From positions 62,001 to 126,000 of the forward strand of contig NZ_NFHD01000002.1 in NCBI RefSeq assembly GCF_002159185.1: DNA of 64,000 bases. Reading direction: 5' to 3'. The position numbers and the translations under genes were made by a program. The notes under the pieces are model-generated. The model saw only the letters and a program-made list of their open reading frames with translations, was not told the origin of the DNA and did not search any database. The stretch's first letter is position 1, and every line of letters starts with the position of its first letter. Source of the stretch: Gemmiger sp. An87. Lineage in GTDB: Bacteria > Bacillota > Clostridia > Oscillospirales > Ruminococcaceae. Of this stretch, positions 1 to 8,537 are shown piece after piece.

Positions 1-1302
1 GACATCTCGGTCATCAAGGACGGCAAGGTAATGATCCAGAACGCCCAGGTGGGCGGCCGCAAGCTGTATCTGAATTCGCTGGACGTGCGCACCCTGGGCG
101 TTGCGGGCGGCTCCATGATCGTGGTGGAGAACGGCAAGATCACCGACGTTGGTCCCCGCTCGGCCCACATCGCCGAAAAGGAATACGAGGTGTTCACCGC
201 GCCGGAAAACCTGAAGGACGCCCAGGTCAAGCTGGTGGCTCCCCGCCCGGAGGACCTGCCCCACTACGCGGTGGTAAGCTGCGCCGGGGGCAAGGAGTAC
301 GCGCTGACTCTGGCGGGTGCGGCCAACCTGCTGGGCTATGTGCCCGAGGGCGACTACGCCCGGGGCAACCTGGAATCCGCCCGCCTGGCCTGGGAGGCGC
401 TGGGCCGTGAGGTGGGCATGACCGCCGAGGAGGCCTGCCGTCGCGCCATGGACATCGCCTCCGAGAAGGTGAAGGTCATTGTGGACGGCCTGATCGAGGA
501 CTACCAGCTGAACAAGCAGCTGATCCGCTTTGTGGGCGGCGGCGGTTCCGCCTGCGTGGTGCCCCCCTACCTGGGCGAGAAGATGGGTGTGCGCTGGCAG
601 GTGGCCAAGAATGCGCCCTACATCTCCACCATCGGCGTAGCCCTGGCGCTGGTGCGCGAGCAGCTGGAGCGCAACGTGAGCAACCCCACCCAGGAGGACA
701 TCAAGAAGATCCGCGCCGACATTATGGACGAGGTGGTCAAGGCCGGCGCAAACCCCGAGACCGTGGAGATCACCATTGAGATCGACGCCCAGAAGAACAT
801 TCTGCGGGCCATCGCCACCGGCGCCACCGAGCTGCGCACCAAGGACCTGAGCGAAAAGGCCAAGACCCGGGAGGAGCTGGCCCAGATCGTGCGGGAATCG
901 GTGACCGGCGGGGCCGAGATCGCCAGCGAGGCTCACACCGGCCGCTGGCACGCCTACCGGCTGGAGACCGTGAGCGCAAAGCTGTGGGGCCTTCTGAAGA
1001 TGCGCAAGCCCTCGCTGCGCGTGGCGGACGACGAGGGCGTGGTGCGCCTGCAGAAGGGCGCGGGCGAGATTCTGGAGTTTGAAAAAAGCGAGATGGACGG
1101 CCGCTTTGTGCGCTTCATCGAGGCCAACACCCGCTTCTCGGACGCGGGTGCGACCCTGCCCAAGACCTACCTGTATTTCGGGCAGAAATCCGCCGACCTG
1201 AGCGGCGTGACCAACAAGGAGCAGCTGCTGTCGCTGGCGAAGATGGAATGCGAGACTCTGCCCGAGGACGCCCGCATCATCGCGGTGGCCGCGCATGAGT
1301 GA
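1..1302 (+). CDS. Hydantoinase/oxoprolinase family protein, 5' truncated by the window edge
   Basis: The reading frame is open from base 1, so the N-terminal part lies outside the window. The visible 433 residues resemble the C-terminal half of the hydantoinase A/5-oxoprolinase family, which has an ASKHA-type ATPase fold: a Gly-rich loop VGGGGSACVVPP sits near visible residue 180 and is followed by KNAPYISTIGVALALVRE. Known family members hydrolyse cyclic amides with ATP, but the substrate here cannot be read from the sequence. It overlaps the next gene by 8 bases (ATGAGTGA), so the two are probably translationally coupled. The family call is by recognition of the conserved blocks. Confidence 0.75.
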   Translation, partial: DISVIKDGKVMIQNAQVGGRKLYLNSLDVRTLGVAGGSMIVVENGKITDVGPRSAHIAEKEYEVFTAPENLKDAQVKLVAPRPEDLPHYAVVSCAGGKEYALTLAGAANLLGYVPEGDYARGNLESARLAWEALGREVGMTAEEACRRAMDIASEKVKVIVDGLIEDYQLNKQLIRFVGGGGSACVVPPYLGEKMGVRWQVAKNAPYISTIGVALALVREQLERNVSNPTQEDIKKIRADIMDEVVKAGANPETVEITIEIDAQKNILRAIATGATELRTKDLSEKAKTREELAQIVRESVTGGAEIASEAHTGRWHAYRLETVSAKLWGLLKMRKPSLRVADDEGVVRLQKGAGEILEFEKSEMDGRFVRFIEANTRFSDAGATLPKTYLYFGQKSADLSGVTNKEQLLSLAKMECETLPEDARIIAVAAHE

Positions 1303-1948
1303 TTGGGAGCAGCTGCAAAGTCTTTCCGGCGAGGCCTTTGCCCTGGTGCTGCTGCGGCAGGACCCGGTGTTCGGCCGCATTCCGCCGGAACAATACGGCT
1401 ATTACATCCGGCAGGGCATCCGGGCCGGGCAGCAGGCGGCGGAGCAATGGACTCTGCCTGAACTGACCCGGCGGCTGGAGGAAGACAGGGTGGAGGTGTG
1501 CCGGAGCGAAGAGACTCCGCCCATGGACATCCACTCGGAATACTGCCCGGCGGAAAACGGCCGGGGACCGGTGATCCGCCTGTACCGCCCCACGCTGGAA
1601 AAGATCCGGGCGGCGGCGCAACGACAGGGCGTGCCGGTGACCATGGAACAGCTGGAGCAGCTGCATCTGGCCCATGAGTTTTATCATCATTTGGAACATT
1701 GCGGCGGGGGCGACGTGAGCCTGACCAGCAAGCCGGTGGAAATGCGGCTGCTGGGGGTGATCCGCCGGCTCCGGGCGGTGCGCAGCCTGCGGGAGATTGC
1801 GGCCCACACCTTTGCCCGGACGGTGTGTGCCAGCCCCTGCCATCCCCTCGCGTGGGACTGGCTTTTGCTGAACGAGGAAGACGAAAATCGGGCCAAGGCT
1901 TTTTTGAGGCTCTGCCAGCAGGCCGAGCAAAGCGTGAAAGGAGCATGA
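1295..1948 (+). CDS. Small HExxH protein, putative zinc-dependent hydrolase of unknown role
   Basis: A 217-residue soluble protein without signal peptide or membrane segment. Residues near 128-135 read LAHEFYHH, an HExxH motif of the kind that binds zinc in metallopeptidases, and the local pattern resembles ImmA/IrrE proteins. I recognise no closer family. It overlaps the upstream hydantoinase-like gene by 8 bases and ends 3 bases before the downstream oxidoreductase, so it is inside a tight operon and may be an accessory factor of one of them. The function is not known; only the motif and context are seen. Confidence 0.65.
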   Translation: MSDWEQLQSLSGEAFALVLLRQDPVFGRIPPEQYGYYIRQGIRAGQQAAEQWTLPELTRRLEEDRVEVCRSEETPPMDIHSEYCPAENGRGPVIRLYRPTLEKIRAAAQRQGVPVTMEQLEQLHLAHEFYHHLEHCGGGDVSLTSKPVEMRLLGVIRRLRAVRSLREIAAHTFARTVCASPCHPLAWDWLLLNEEDENRAKAFLRLCQQAEQSVKGA

Positions 1949-1951
1949 ACG

Positions 1952-3334
1952 ATGGATAGCATTTTACACCGGGGCATCCCGCTGGAGGTCTATGGCCGGT
2001 ATGACGTGGCCGTGATCGGCGGCGGCACCGCGGGTGCTGCGGCGGCCATCCGGGCGGCCCAGCTGGGCTGCTCCACCCTGGTGGTGGAAAAGGCCACCGC
2101 TCTGGGCGGCACGGCAGTGAACGCGCTGGTTATGCCCATGATGAACTCCAACGTGGAGCACATGGAGCTTCTGGCCCAGATCGACGAGCGGCTGCAGGCC
2201 ATGGGCGTGCAGACCCATCACCGCTACAACAAGGGCATCTGGTTCGGCGGCGAGGATATGAGCTACTGCCTGGAGCAGCTGCTGCTGGAAAACGGCGGCG
2301 AGATTCTGTATGACGCCTGCCTCACCGACGTGTGCCTGGAGGATGGGCGCATCCGTTACGCGGTGGTGTTCGCCGAGGGGCGGGCCATGGCCATTGTGGC
2401 CGACCACTTTGTGGATGCCAGCGGCGACGCGGTGCTGGCCCGGCTGAGCGGCGTGCCCTGCGCCAGCGGCGACGGGGAGGGCAACAACCAGTGCGTGACC
2501 ATGCGCTTTGAGATGGGCGGCATCGACGTGGAGAAATACCGCGCCTACTGCACCTCCATCCACGACACCTTCTGCCCCATGCAGCCCGGTGAGTTCTTTG
2601 AATCCGCCATGGTGGGCGGCAAGAGCTTTGCCCTGGAGCCTCTGTTCCAGAAGGGTGTGGAGGAGGGCGTTTTGCAGCCCATGGACCTGCGCTACTACCA
2701 GTGCTTCACCGTGCCCGGCAAGCCCGGCTGCATGAGCTTCAACTGCCCCCACATCGTGGGCGTGACAAAAAACACCTCGGCCCGGGCCCGTTCCCAGGCC
2801 TTCCAGCAGGGGCGGCAGATGATCCGCCGGCTGGTGCGCTTTTTGCAGAAGTACATGCCCGGCTTCGAGCAGGCCTTCCTGCTGCGGGAGGCCTCCATGC
2901 TGGGCATCCGGGAGTCCTACCGCATCCAGGGCCAGTACCTGCTGGACGAGCAGGACTACATGAACCGGGCCCGCTTTGCGGACGGCGTGGTGAAGGGCGA
3001 CTGGTACATGGACGTACATGCCGCCGCAGGCAAGGCCGCCGACTGGAAGGAATACACCCCCGGCGAATACTACGAAATTCCCTACCGCAGCCTGGTCACC
3101 AACCAGGCCGAGAACCTGATTGTGGCGGGGCGCTGCATCTCCACCAGCTTTTTGATGCAGGCCAGCATCCGCATCCAGCCCACCCTCACCGACATGGGTC
3201 AGATTGCGGGCGAGGCCTGCGCCCTGGCCAAGCAGACCGGCGCCCCGCTGGCAAAGCTGGACGGCGCGCGGCTGCGGCGCAGGCCCGGGCTACCCCACGC
3301 CGGAGGCCCAGTGCCAGGGCGAGGGGCAGTTTGA
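1952..3334 (+). CDS. FAD-dependent oxidoreductase (FAD_oxidored type), 3' end altered
   Basis: The N-terminus carries a dinucleotide-binding Rossmann motif, VAVIGGGTAGAAAA, near residues 15-28, followed by the acidic end of strand 2 (LVVEKA) and a GGTA segment, typical of the FAD_oxidored family. The segment AGRCISTSFLMQAS and the closing helix MGQIAGEACALAKQTG are the usual C-terminal FAD-contacting region. After LDGARLRR the expected family end is lost and the frame runs through low-quality sequence (RPGLPHAGG...) to a stop at 3334. The frame with good codon use from there on is another one and encodes a different protein (next entry). SD AAAGGAG lies 11-18 bases upstream. The enzyme may still fold, since only the last few residues are replaced. 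The substrate is unknown. Confidence 0.75.
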   Translation: MDSILHRGIPLEVYGRYDVAVIGGGTAGAAAAIRAAQLGCSTLVVEKATALGGTAVNALVMPMMNSNVEHMELLAQIDERLQAMGVQTHHRYNKGIWFGGEDMSYCLEQLLLENGGEILYDACLTDVCLEDGRIRYAVVFAEGRAMAIVADHFVDASGDAVLARLSGVPCASGDGEGNNQCVTMRFEMGGIDVEKYRAYCTSIHDTFCPMQPGEFFESAMVGGKSFALEPLFQKGVEEGVLQPMDLRYYQCFTVPGKPGCMSFNCPHIVGVTKNTSARARSQAFQQGRQMIRRLVRFLQKYMPGFEQAFLLREASMLGIRESYRIQGQYLLDEQDYMNRARFADGVVKGDWYMDVHAAAGKAADWKEYTPGEYYEIPYRSLVTNQAENLIVAGRCISTSFLMQASIRIQPTLTDMGQIAGEACALAKQTGAPLAKLDGARLRRRPGLPHAGGPVPGRGAV

Positions 3335-3683
3335 ATACGGCCTGATCTACGGCCGTTCCAACCATTCGCCGGTCCACCCACTGGCGCTGCGCGCGCCGGT
3401 GTTTGCCCGCCAGAGCACGGCGGAAAGCACCGGCCGTCTGCTGCTGAGCCTTGCGGGCCCGGTGCAGTTCTCCGGCCTGGAATACGAGGACGGAGGGTAT
3501 CTGCTGCGGTTGTACAATCCCTTGATGCAGCCGCAGCAGGTACCGCTGCACACCGGTTTTGCGGCCTGTGTGCGCCCGGAGGATCTGGCTGCAAACTCCG
3601 CCGGAGAGGAACAGCAGGGCACCCGAACCCTGCTGACCGTGGGCGGGCGGCAGCTGGCGAGCTATCGCATCCGGCCAATCTGA
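3282..3683 (+). pseudogene. C-terminal remnant of a GH38 alpha-mannosidase, out of frame behind the oxidoreductase
   Basis: Starting near 3282 in the +1-shifted frame, about 133 codons read GPGYPTPEAQCQGEGQFEYG and then blocks such as FSGLEYEDGGYLLRLYNP and LLTVGGRQLASYRI. These match, in order, the C-terminal beta-sandwich of GH38 alpha-mannosidases (TPxAQCxG, an FxYxL strand, an 'edG..lRlyN' strand and a final strand). No start codon with an SD and no catalytic GH38 domain precede it. The simplest reading is that a deletion fused the end of an oxidoreductase gene to the tail of a mannosidase gene. A frameshift inside one multidomain protein, or an assembly chimera, would look similar. Confidence 0.6.
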
Positions 3684-3721
3684 CCAATCATCCCATCTCT
3701 CTCCTTCCCTCATAACGGGAA

Positions 3722-3763
3722 ACGCCCGCGGGCGCCGGAAGTTCCGGTGCCCGCGGGCGTTTT
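3722..3763 (+). terminator. Intrinsic terminator
   Basis: Long GC-rich stem (acgcccgcgggc...gcccgcgggcgt) with inner ccggaa/ttccgg and a TTTT run on the + side. It separates the oxidoreductase region from the convergent ABC exporter. Confidence 0.75.
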
Positions 3764-3781
3764 CGTTTGGAAATTGGCCGG

Positions 3782-5662
3782 TCACGCCCCGATGGCGTTG
3801 CCGGTGTACAGCTGGTAGTAGCGGCCCTTCTGGGCAATCAGCTGGTCGTGGGTGCCCCGCTCGATGATGCGGCCCTGTTCCAGTACCATGATGCAGTCCG
3901 CGTTCTTCACGGTGGAGAGCCGGTGGGCAATCACGAAGGTGGTGCGGCCGGTCATCAGGGCGTCCATGCCCTGCTGCACCAGTGCCTCGGTGCGGGTGTC
4001 GATGCTGCTGGTGGCTTCGTCCAGAATCAGCACCGGCGGGTCCGCCACTGCGGCCCGGGCAATGGCCAGCAGCTGCCGCTGGCCCTGGGAAAGGTTTGCG
4101 CCGTCGCCGGTGAGCAGGGTGTTGTAGCCCTCGGGCAGATGACGGATGAACCGGTCAGCACCCGCCAGCTTGGCGGCGGCAACGCACTCCTCGTCGGAGG
4201 CATCCAGCCGGCCGTAGCGGATGTTCTCCATCACGGTGCCGGTGAACAGGTGGGTGTCCTGCAGCACCATGCCCAGGCTGCGGCGCAGGTCGGATTTTTT
4301 GATCTTGTTGATGTTGATGCCGTCGTAGCGGATCTTGCCGTCGGCAATGTCGTAAAAGCGGTTGATCAGGTTGGTGATGGTGGTCTTGCCCGCGCCGGTG
4401 GAGCCCACGAAGGCGATCTTCTGGCCCGGGGTGGCGAACAGGTCGATCTCATGCAGCACCAGCTTGCGCTCGTCGTAGCCGAAGTCCACATGGTTGAACA
4501 CCACGTCGCCCTGCAGACGGGTGTAGGTGAGGGTGCCGTCGTGGTGAGGGTGCTTCCAGGCCCACAGGCCGGTGCGCTCGGCGCATTCGGTGAGGGTGCC
4601 GTCCGCGTTCTCTTTGGCGTTCACCAGGGTTACATAACCCTTGTCCTCCTCGGGCTGCTGGTCCATCAGGTCGAATACACGCTGGGCGCCCGCCATGGCC
4701 ATGACCACGCTGTTCAGCTGCTGGCTGATCTGGGTCACGGGCTGGGTGAAGTTCTTGTTCAGGGTCAAAAAGGAGACCAGTGCGCCCAGGGTCAGACCGC
4801 CCCAGCCGTTCAAGGCCAGGGCCGCGCCTGCCACCGCGCACAGCACGTAGCTGATGTTGCCCAGGTTTGCGTTCACGGGCATCAGGATGTTGGCGAATTT
4901 GTTGGCGTTGTCCGCGCTCTGGCGCAGCTGCTCGTTCAGCTGGCGGAAGCCTTCCAGGCTCTTCTCCTCATGGCAGAAGACCTTGACCACCTTCTGGCCG
5001 TCCATCATCTCTTCAATGTAGCCGTTCACCTTGCCCAGGTCTGCCTGCTGGTGAGCGAAGTAGGCGGCGGAGCGGCCGCCCAGCTTGGAGGCGGCCATGA
5101 GCATGATCGCCACCATCACCAGGGTGATGAGGGTCAGGGGGATGTTCAGCGCCACCATGCTGATGAAGGTGGCGGCGATGGTCACGCCCGAGTTGATCAT
5201 CTGGGGCAGGCTCTGGCTCATGAGCTGGCGCAGGGTGTCCACATCGTTGGTGTAAACGGACATGATGTCGCCGTGGGCGTTGGTGTCAAAGTAGCGGATG
5301 GGCAGGGACTCCATGCGGGTGAACAGCTCCACACGCAGCCGCCGCATGGTGCCCTGGCTGATGTTTACCATGATGCGGTTGTAGCCGTAGGCACACAGGA
5401 TGCCCGCCGCGTAGACGCAGGCCAGCGAGACCAGCGCACGGGCCAGGGGGCCGAAGTCGCCGCCGCCGCTTTGAGCCAGGGGCAGAATGTAGTCGTCGAT
5501 CAGGGACTGCAGAAACAGGGTGCCCCGCAAAGTGGCCAGGGCGGACCCCAGAATGCAGATGAGAACCACCGCGAACTGGAAGCGGTAGGAATGGATCATG
5601 TAGCGCAGCACCCGGGCCAGGGTGGGGCCGGGGCTGGGCCGCTTTTCAAATTTCGGATTCAT
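3782..5662 (-). CDS. ABC exporter half-transporter (permease-ATPase), catalytic partner
   Basis: A 626-residue type IV ABC exporter half: an N-terminal six-helix membrane domain (about residues 35-330) and a C-terminal ATPase. Walker A GSTGAGKT is near residue 420, the signature LSQGQ near 521, Walker B LILDEATSSID near 545 with the catalytic Glu intact, and the switch-loop His in IAHRLST near 576. Together with the upstream gene it forms a heterodimer like TM287/TM288 or BmrCD, which export drugs or lipids. This half resembles the TM288 type. ATG at 5662 is preferred over an in-frame GTG two codons upstream because the AGAAGG site is 5 bases before it. It lies 26 bases downstream of its partner on the same strand. 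Confidence 0.9.
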   Translation of the reverse strand: MNPKFEKRPSPGPTLARVLRYMIHSYRFQFAVVLICILGSALATLRGTLFLQSLIDDYILPLAQSGGGDFGPLARALVSLACVYAAGILCAYGYNRIMVNISQGTMRRLRVELFTRMESLPIRYFDTNAHGDIMSVYTNDVDTLRQLMSQSLPQMINSGVTIAATFISMVALNIPLTLITLVMVAIMLMAASKLGGRSAAYFAHQQADLGKVNGYIEEMMDGQKVVKVFCHEEKSLEGFRQLNEQLRQSADNANKFANILMPVNANLGNISYVLCAVAGAALALNGWGGLTLGALVSFLTLNKNFTQPVTQISQQLNSVVMAMAGAQRVFDLMDQQPEEDKGYVTLVNAKENADGTLTECAERTGLWAWKHPHHDGTLTYTRLQGDVVFNHVDFGYDERKLVLHEIDLFATPGQKIAFVGSTGAGKTTITNLINRFYDIADGKIRYDGININKIKKSDLRRSLGMVLQDTHLFTGTVMENIRYGRLDASDEECVAAAKLAGADRFIRHLPEGYNTLLTGDGANLSQGQRQLLAIARAAVADPPVLILDEATSSIDTRTEALVQQGMDALMTGRTTFVIAHRLSTVKNADCIMVLEQGRIIERGTHDQLIAQKGRYYQLYTGNAIGA

Positions 5663-5688
5663 AAACACACCTTCTCTCGTTCAGGCCA

Positions 5689-7437
5689 TCAGCCGTTGGG
5701 CTGGTCAAAGTCGCCGCCGCCCTGGGTCTGGGCTTCGTAGATTTCCCGGTAAATGGGGCTGGATTCCATCAGCTGATCGTGGGTGCCCACATCGCTGATG
5801 CGCCCGTCGTCCAGCACCACGATCCGGTCGGCGTTCTGCACCGAGGAGAAACGCTGGGCAATGATCAGCTTGGTGGTGCCGGGAATGGCCTGGGCAAAGG
5901 CTTCGCGGATGCGGGCGTCGGTGGCGGTGTCCACCGCGCTGGTGGAGTCGTCCAGAATCAGCACCTTGGGCTTTTTCAAAAGGGCCCGGGCGATACACAG
6001 CCGCTGCTTCTGACCGCCGGACACGTTGGAGCCGCCCTGTTCAATGTGGGTGTTGTAGCCGTCCGGCAGGCGCTGGATGAACTCATCCGCCTGGGCCTGG
6101 ATGCAGGCCTGGCGACACTCCTCTTCGGTGGCGTCCTCCTTGCCCCAGCGCAGGTTATCCAGAATGCTGCCGCTGAACAGCACGTTCTTCTGCAGCACCA
6201 CAGCCACCTGGTCCCGCAGGGCTTCGGTGTCGTACTCCCGCACGTCCCGGCCGCCCACCTTCACGCAGCCTTCGGTGGCGTCGTACAGGCGGCTGATCAG
6301 GTTCACCAGGCTGGATTTGCCGCAGCCGGTGCCGCCGATGATGCCGATGGTCTCGCCGCTCTTGATGTGCAGGTCGATGTCGTGCAGGGTATCCTCGCCG
6401 GTGGAGCCGTGCTTGTAGCAGAAATTCACATGGTCAAAGTCGATGCTGCCGTCGGCGATCTCGTGCACCGCGTTGGCGGGGCTGGTGATGTCCGGGGTTT
6501 CGGTGAGCACTTCGGCGATACGGTGGGCGCTGGCGGCGCTCATGGTCACCATAACGAAAACCATCGAGAGCATCATCAGCGACATCAAAACGCCCATCAC
6601 ATAGCTGAACAGGGAGGTGAGCTCGCCGGTGGTCAGGCTGCCCGCCACAACAAAGTGGGCGCCGAACCAGGACAGGGCGATGATGCAGCCGTAAACCACC
6701 AGCATCATCACCGGGTTGTTCAGAGCCAGCAGACCCTCGGCCTTTACGAACAGGTTGTACAGGTTCTGCGCGGCCTTGGTGAATTTTTCGGTCTCGTGCT
6801 CCTCCCGCACATAGGCCTTCACCACCCGGATGGCGCTCACGTTCTCCTGCACGCTGGCGTTCAGATCGTCGTACCGGCGGAACACCTGGTCGAAGACGGG
6901 AATGGTGCGGCGCATGATGAGGATGAGCGCGCCGCCCAGCACCACAATGGCCGCCAGGAAGACAAGACTCAGCCGCAGGTTGATGAAGAAGCACACGGCC
7001 ATGCAGCAGATGAGCATCAGGGGCGCGCGCACCGCGATGCGCAGAATCATCTGGTAGGCGTTCTGCAGGTTGGTCACGTCGGTGGTCATGCGGGTCACAA
7101 GGCCCGAGGTGGAGAATTTGTCGATGTTGGAAAAGGAAAAGGTCTGGATGTTTTCATACATGCCGTCCCGCAGGTTGCAGGCAAAGCCGGACGAGGCCCG
7201 GGCAGCAAAGCGCCCGGCCAGCACGCCGCAGGCCAGGCTGATGAAGGCCAGCACCAGCATGATGATGCCGTAGTGATAAACTTCGTGCAGCGACCCCGCC
7301 TCAATGCCCTTGTCGATGATGGCGGCGGTGATGAAGGGAATCAGAACCTCCATCAGCACCTCCAGGGCAGTGAACAGGGGAGCAAGCAGGGAGTCCGCCC
7401 GGTAGCGGCCGATCTGCCGCATCAGGGTTTTTATCAT
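5689..7437 (-). CDS. ABC exporter half-transporter (permease-ATPase), degenerate-site partner
   Basis: A 582-residue exporter half with a membrane domain (about residues 15-310) and an ATPase. Walker A GGTGCGKSS is near residue 370 and the signature VSGGQ near 470. Walker B reads LILDDSTSAVD, so the catalytic Glu is Asp, and the switch loop reads IAQRFSS, so the His is Gln. These substitutions mark the non-hydrolysing site of heterodimeric exporters of the TM287/BmrC kind. The start at 7437 is chosen because AAGGAGG is 7 bases upstream; the ATG at 7443 is too close to it. It is the first gene of a two-gene operon, divergent from a LysR gene. Confidence 0.9.
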   Translation of the reverse strand: MIKTLMRQIGRYRADSLLAPLFTALEVLMEVLIPFITAAIIDKGIEAGSLHEVYHYGIIMLVLAFISLACGVLAGRFAARASSGFACNLRDGMYENIQTFSFSNIDKFSTSGLVTRMTTDVTNLQNAYQMILRIAVRAPLMLICCMAVCFFINLRLSLVFLAAIVVLGGALILIMRRTIPVFDQVFRRYDDLNASVQENVSAIRVVKAYVREEHETEKFTKAAQNLYNLFVKAEGLLALNNPVMMLVVYGCIIALSWFGAHFVVAGSLTTGELTSLFSYVMGVLMSLMMLSMVFVMVTMSAASAHRIAEVLTETPDITSPANAVHEIADGSIDFDHVNFCYKHGSTGEDTLHDIDLHIKSGETIGIIGGTGCGKSSLVNLISRLYDATEGCVKVGGRDVREYDTEALRDQVAVVLQKNVLFSGSILDNLRWGKEDATEEECRQACIQAQADEFIQRLPDGYNTHIEQGGSNVSGGQKQRLCIARALLKKPKVLILDDSTSAVDTATDARIREAFAQAIPGTTKLIIAQRFSSVQNADRIVVLDDGRISDVGTHDQLMESSPIYREIYEAQTQGGGDFDQPNG

Positions 7438-7512
7438 AGTCATTCCTCCTTGTGGAACTTATCATTGCATTGCAGCTGTTTTTGGGCGCAGAGCAGCGTC
7501 TGCACACGTTCT

Positions 7513-7518
7513 ATTATA
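7513..7518 (-). promoter_or_regulatory. -10 element for the ABC exporter operon
   Basis: TATAAT on the minus strand, 76 bases upstream of the exporter start. No good -35 is visible at 17 bases, so it may depend on an activator, possibly the divergent LysR protein. Confidence 0.4.
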
Positions 7519-7557
7519 GAACCGATCCGGTTGCAAGTGAATTCAAAAAATGTTATT

Positions 7558-7580
7558 ATTAATAAACAAAATTTATTAAT
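7558..7580. promoter_or_regulatory. Perfect 9-bp inverted repeat, candidate LysR operator
   Basis: attaataaa-caaaa-tttattaat in the AT-rich gap between the divergent LysR and ABC genes. It contains the T-N11-A arrangement expected of LysR-type sites and lies about 20 bases before the LysR start, as autoregulatory sites do. Binding by this regulator is inferred from position. Confidence 0.45.
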
Positions 7581-7600
7581 CGAAATGGGAGAAATGCGCG

Positions 7601-8488
7601 GTGAATACCTTTCAGCTGGCCTGTTTTCTGGCAGTGAGCGAGACGCTGAACTTTGCCCGGGCCGCCCAGCGGATGAACATTACCCAGCCTGCGGTGACCC
7701 ATCAGATCCGCTCGCTGGAGGAGGAATTGAACACAAAGCTCTTCCGCCGTACCACTCGCAGTGTGGAACTCACCGAGGCGGGGCGGCTGTTTCTGCACGA
7801 CGCCAACGGCATGATGACCATTGCCATGCGGGCAAAAAAGCGGTTTGAGGACCCGACGTCGGGGGAGATTTGTGAGCTTTCGGTGGGCTGCCACGGCTAC
7901 ACCCATCTGTTCAGCCTGCACGAGCCGCTGCGGCAGCTGGCCCAGAGCTATCCCAACCTGCACCCCCGGCTGCAGGTGGTGCCCTACGACTTTTTGTACC
8001 GTATTCTGGAGGAGGAGCATGTGGATGTGATTCTGAGCTTTCAGGAGAACGCGGCGAAAAAGGTGCCCGGCATTTATGTGGAGCTGGAAAAAACGCCTAT
8101 GGTCTGCGTGACCACTCGCCCGCAGGCACTGGAGGGAGAAGGACCGCTGAGTCTGGAGCAGCTGCGGGGGCAGCGGCTTGTGCTGGGCGATCCCCGCAAG
8201 GCTCCCCGCAGCCTTGCGCAGACGCAGGCGCAGCTGCTGGGCGAGCGCGCGCCGGGCGAGCTGTTCTTCGGCGAGTCGCCGGAGGCGGTGATCACCCTGG
8301 TGAAGGCCGGGTTCGGCCTGGCGCTGATACCCCGCCTGCTGGCGCCTCCGGACCCGGAGCTGGTGCTGCGGCCGCTGGCCGGGGTGGAGCCGCTCTCCTT
8401 CGGCATGTATTACAAGACCCTGAAGGGCAACCCGGTGCTGCGCCGGTTTGTGGAGCTGATGCGTCTCCAATACGCGGAAATGCAATAA
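7601..8488 (+). CDS. LysR family transcriptional regulator
   Basis: A 295-residue protein. Residues 1-60 form the LysR winged helix-turn-helix (FARAAQRMNITQPAVTHQIRSLE), followed by a linker helix and a periplasmic-binding-protein-like effector domain (about 90-290). It starts with GTG; GGGAG is 8 bases upstream. It is divergent from the ABC exporter operon across a 163-base AT-rich gap that holds a perfect inverted repeat, the classic layout in which a LysR protein controls its neighbour and itself. The effector is unknown. Confidence 0.88.
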   Translation: MNTFQLACFLAVSETLNFARAAQRMNITQPAVTHQIRSLEEELNTKLFRRTTRSVELTEAGRLFLHDANGMMTIAMRAKKRFEDPTSGEICELSVGCHGYTHLFSLHEPLRQLAQSYPNLHPRLQVVPYDFLYRILEEEHVDVILSFQENAAKKVPGIYVELEKTPMVCVTTRPQALEGEGPLSLEQLRGQRLVLGDPRKAPRSLAQTQAQLLGERAPGELFFGESPEAVITLVKAGFGLALIPRLLAPPDPELVLRPLAGVEPLSFGMYYKTLKGNPVLRRFVELMRLQYAEMQ

Positions 8489-8491
8489 AAG

Positions 8492-8526
8492 GCCCCGGCC
8501 GTATCCAAAGGATACGGCCGGGGCTT
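8492..8526. terminator. Bidirectional intrinsic terminator
   Basis: 15-bp stem gccccggccgtatcc/ggatacggccggggc with a 3-base loop between the convergent LysR and AlbA_2 genes. There are A's on the left and a short T run on the right. Confidence 0.8.
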
Positions 8527-8537
8527 CCTTATTTGGT

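Noticed and set aside
3767-5740. 657-codon plus-strand frame opposite the ABC exporter
   Set aside because: Shadow of the exporter gene, rich in His/Val/Gln repeats.
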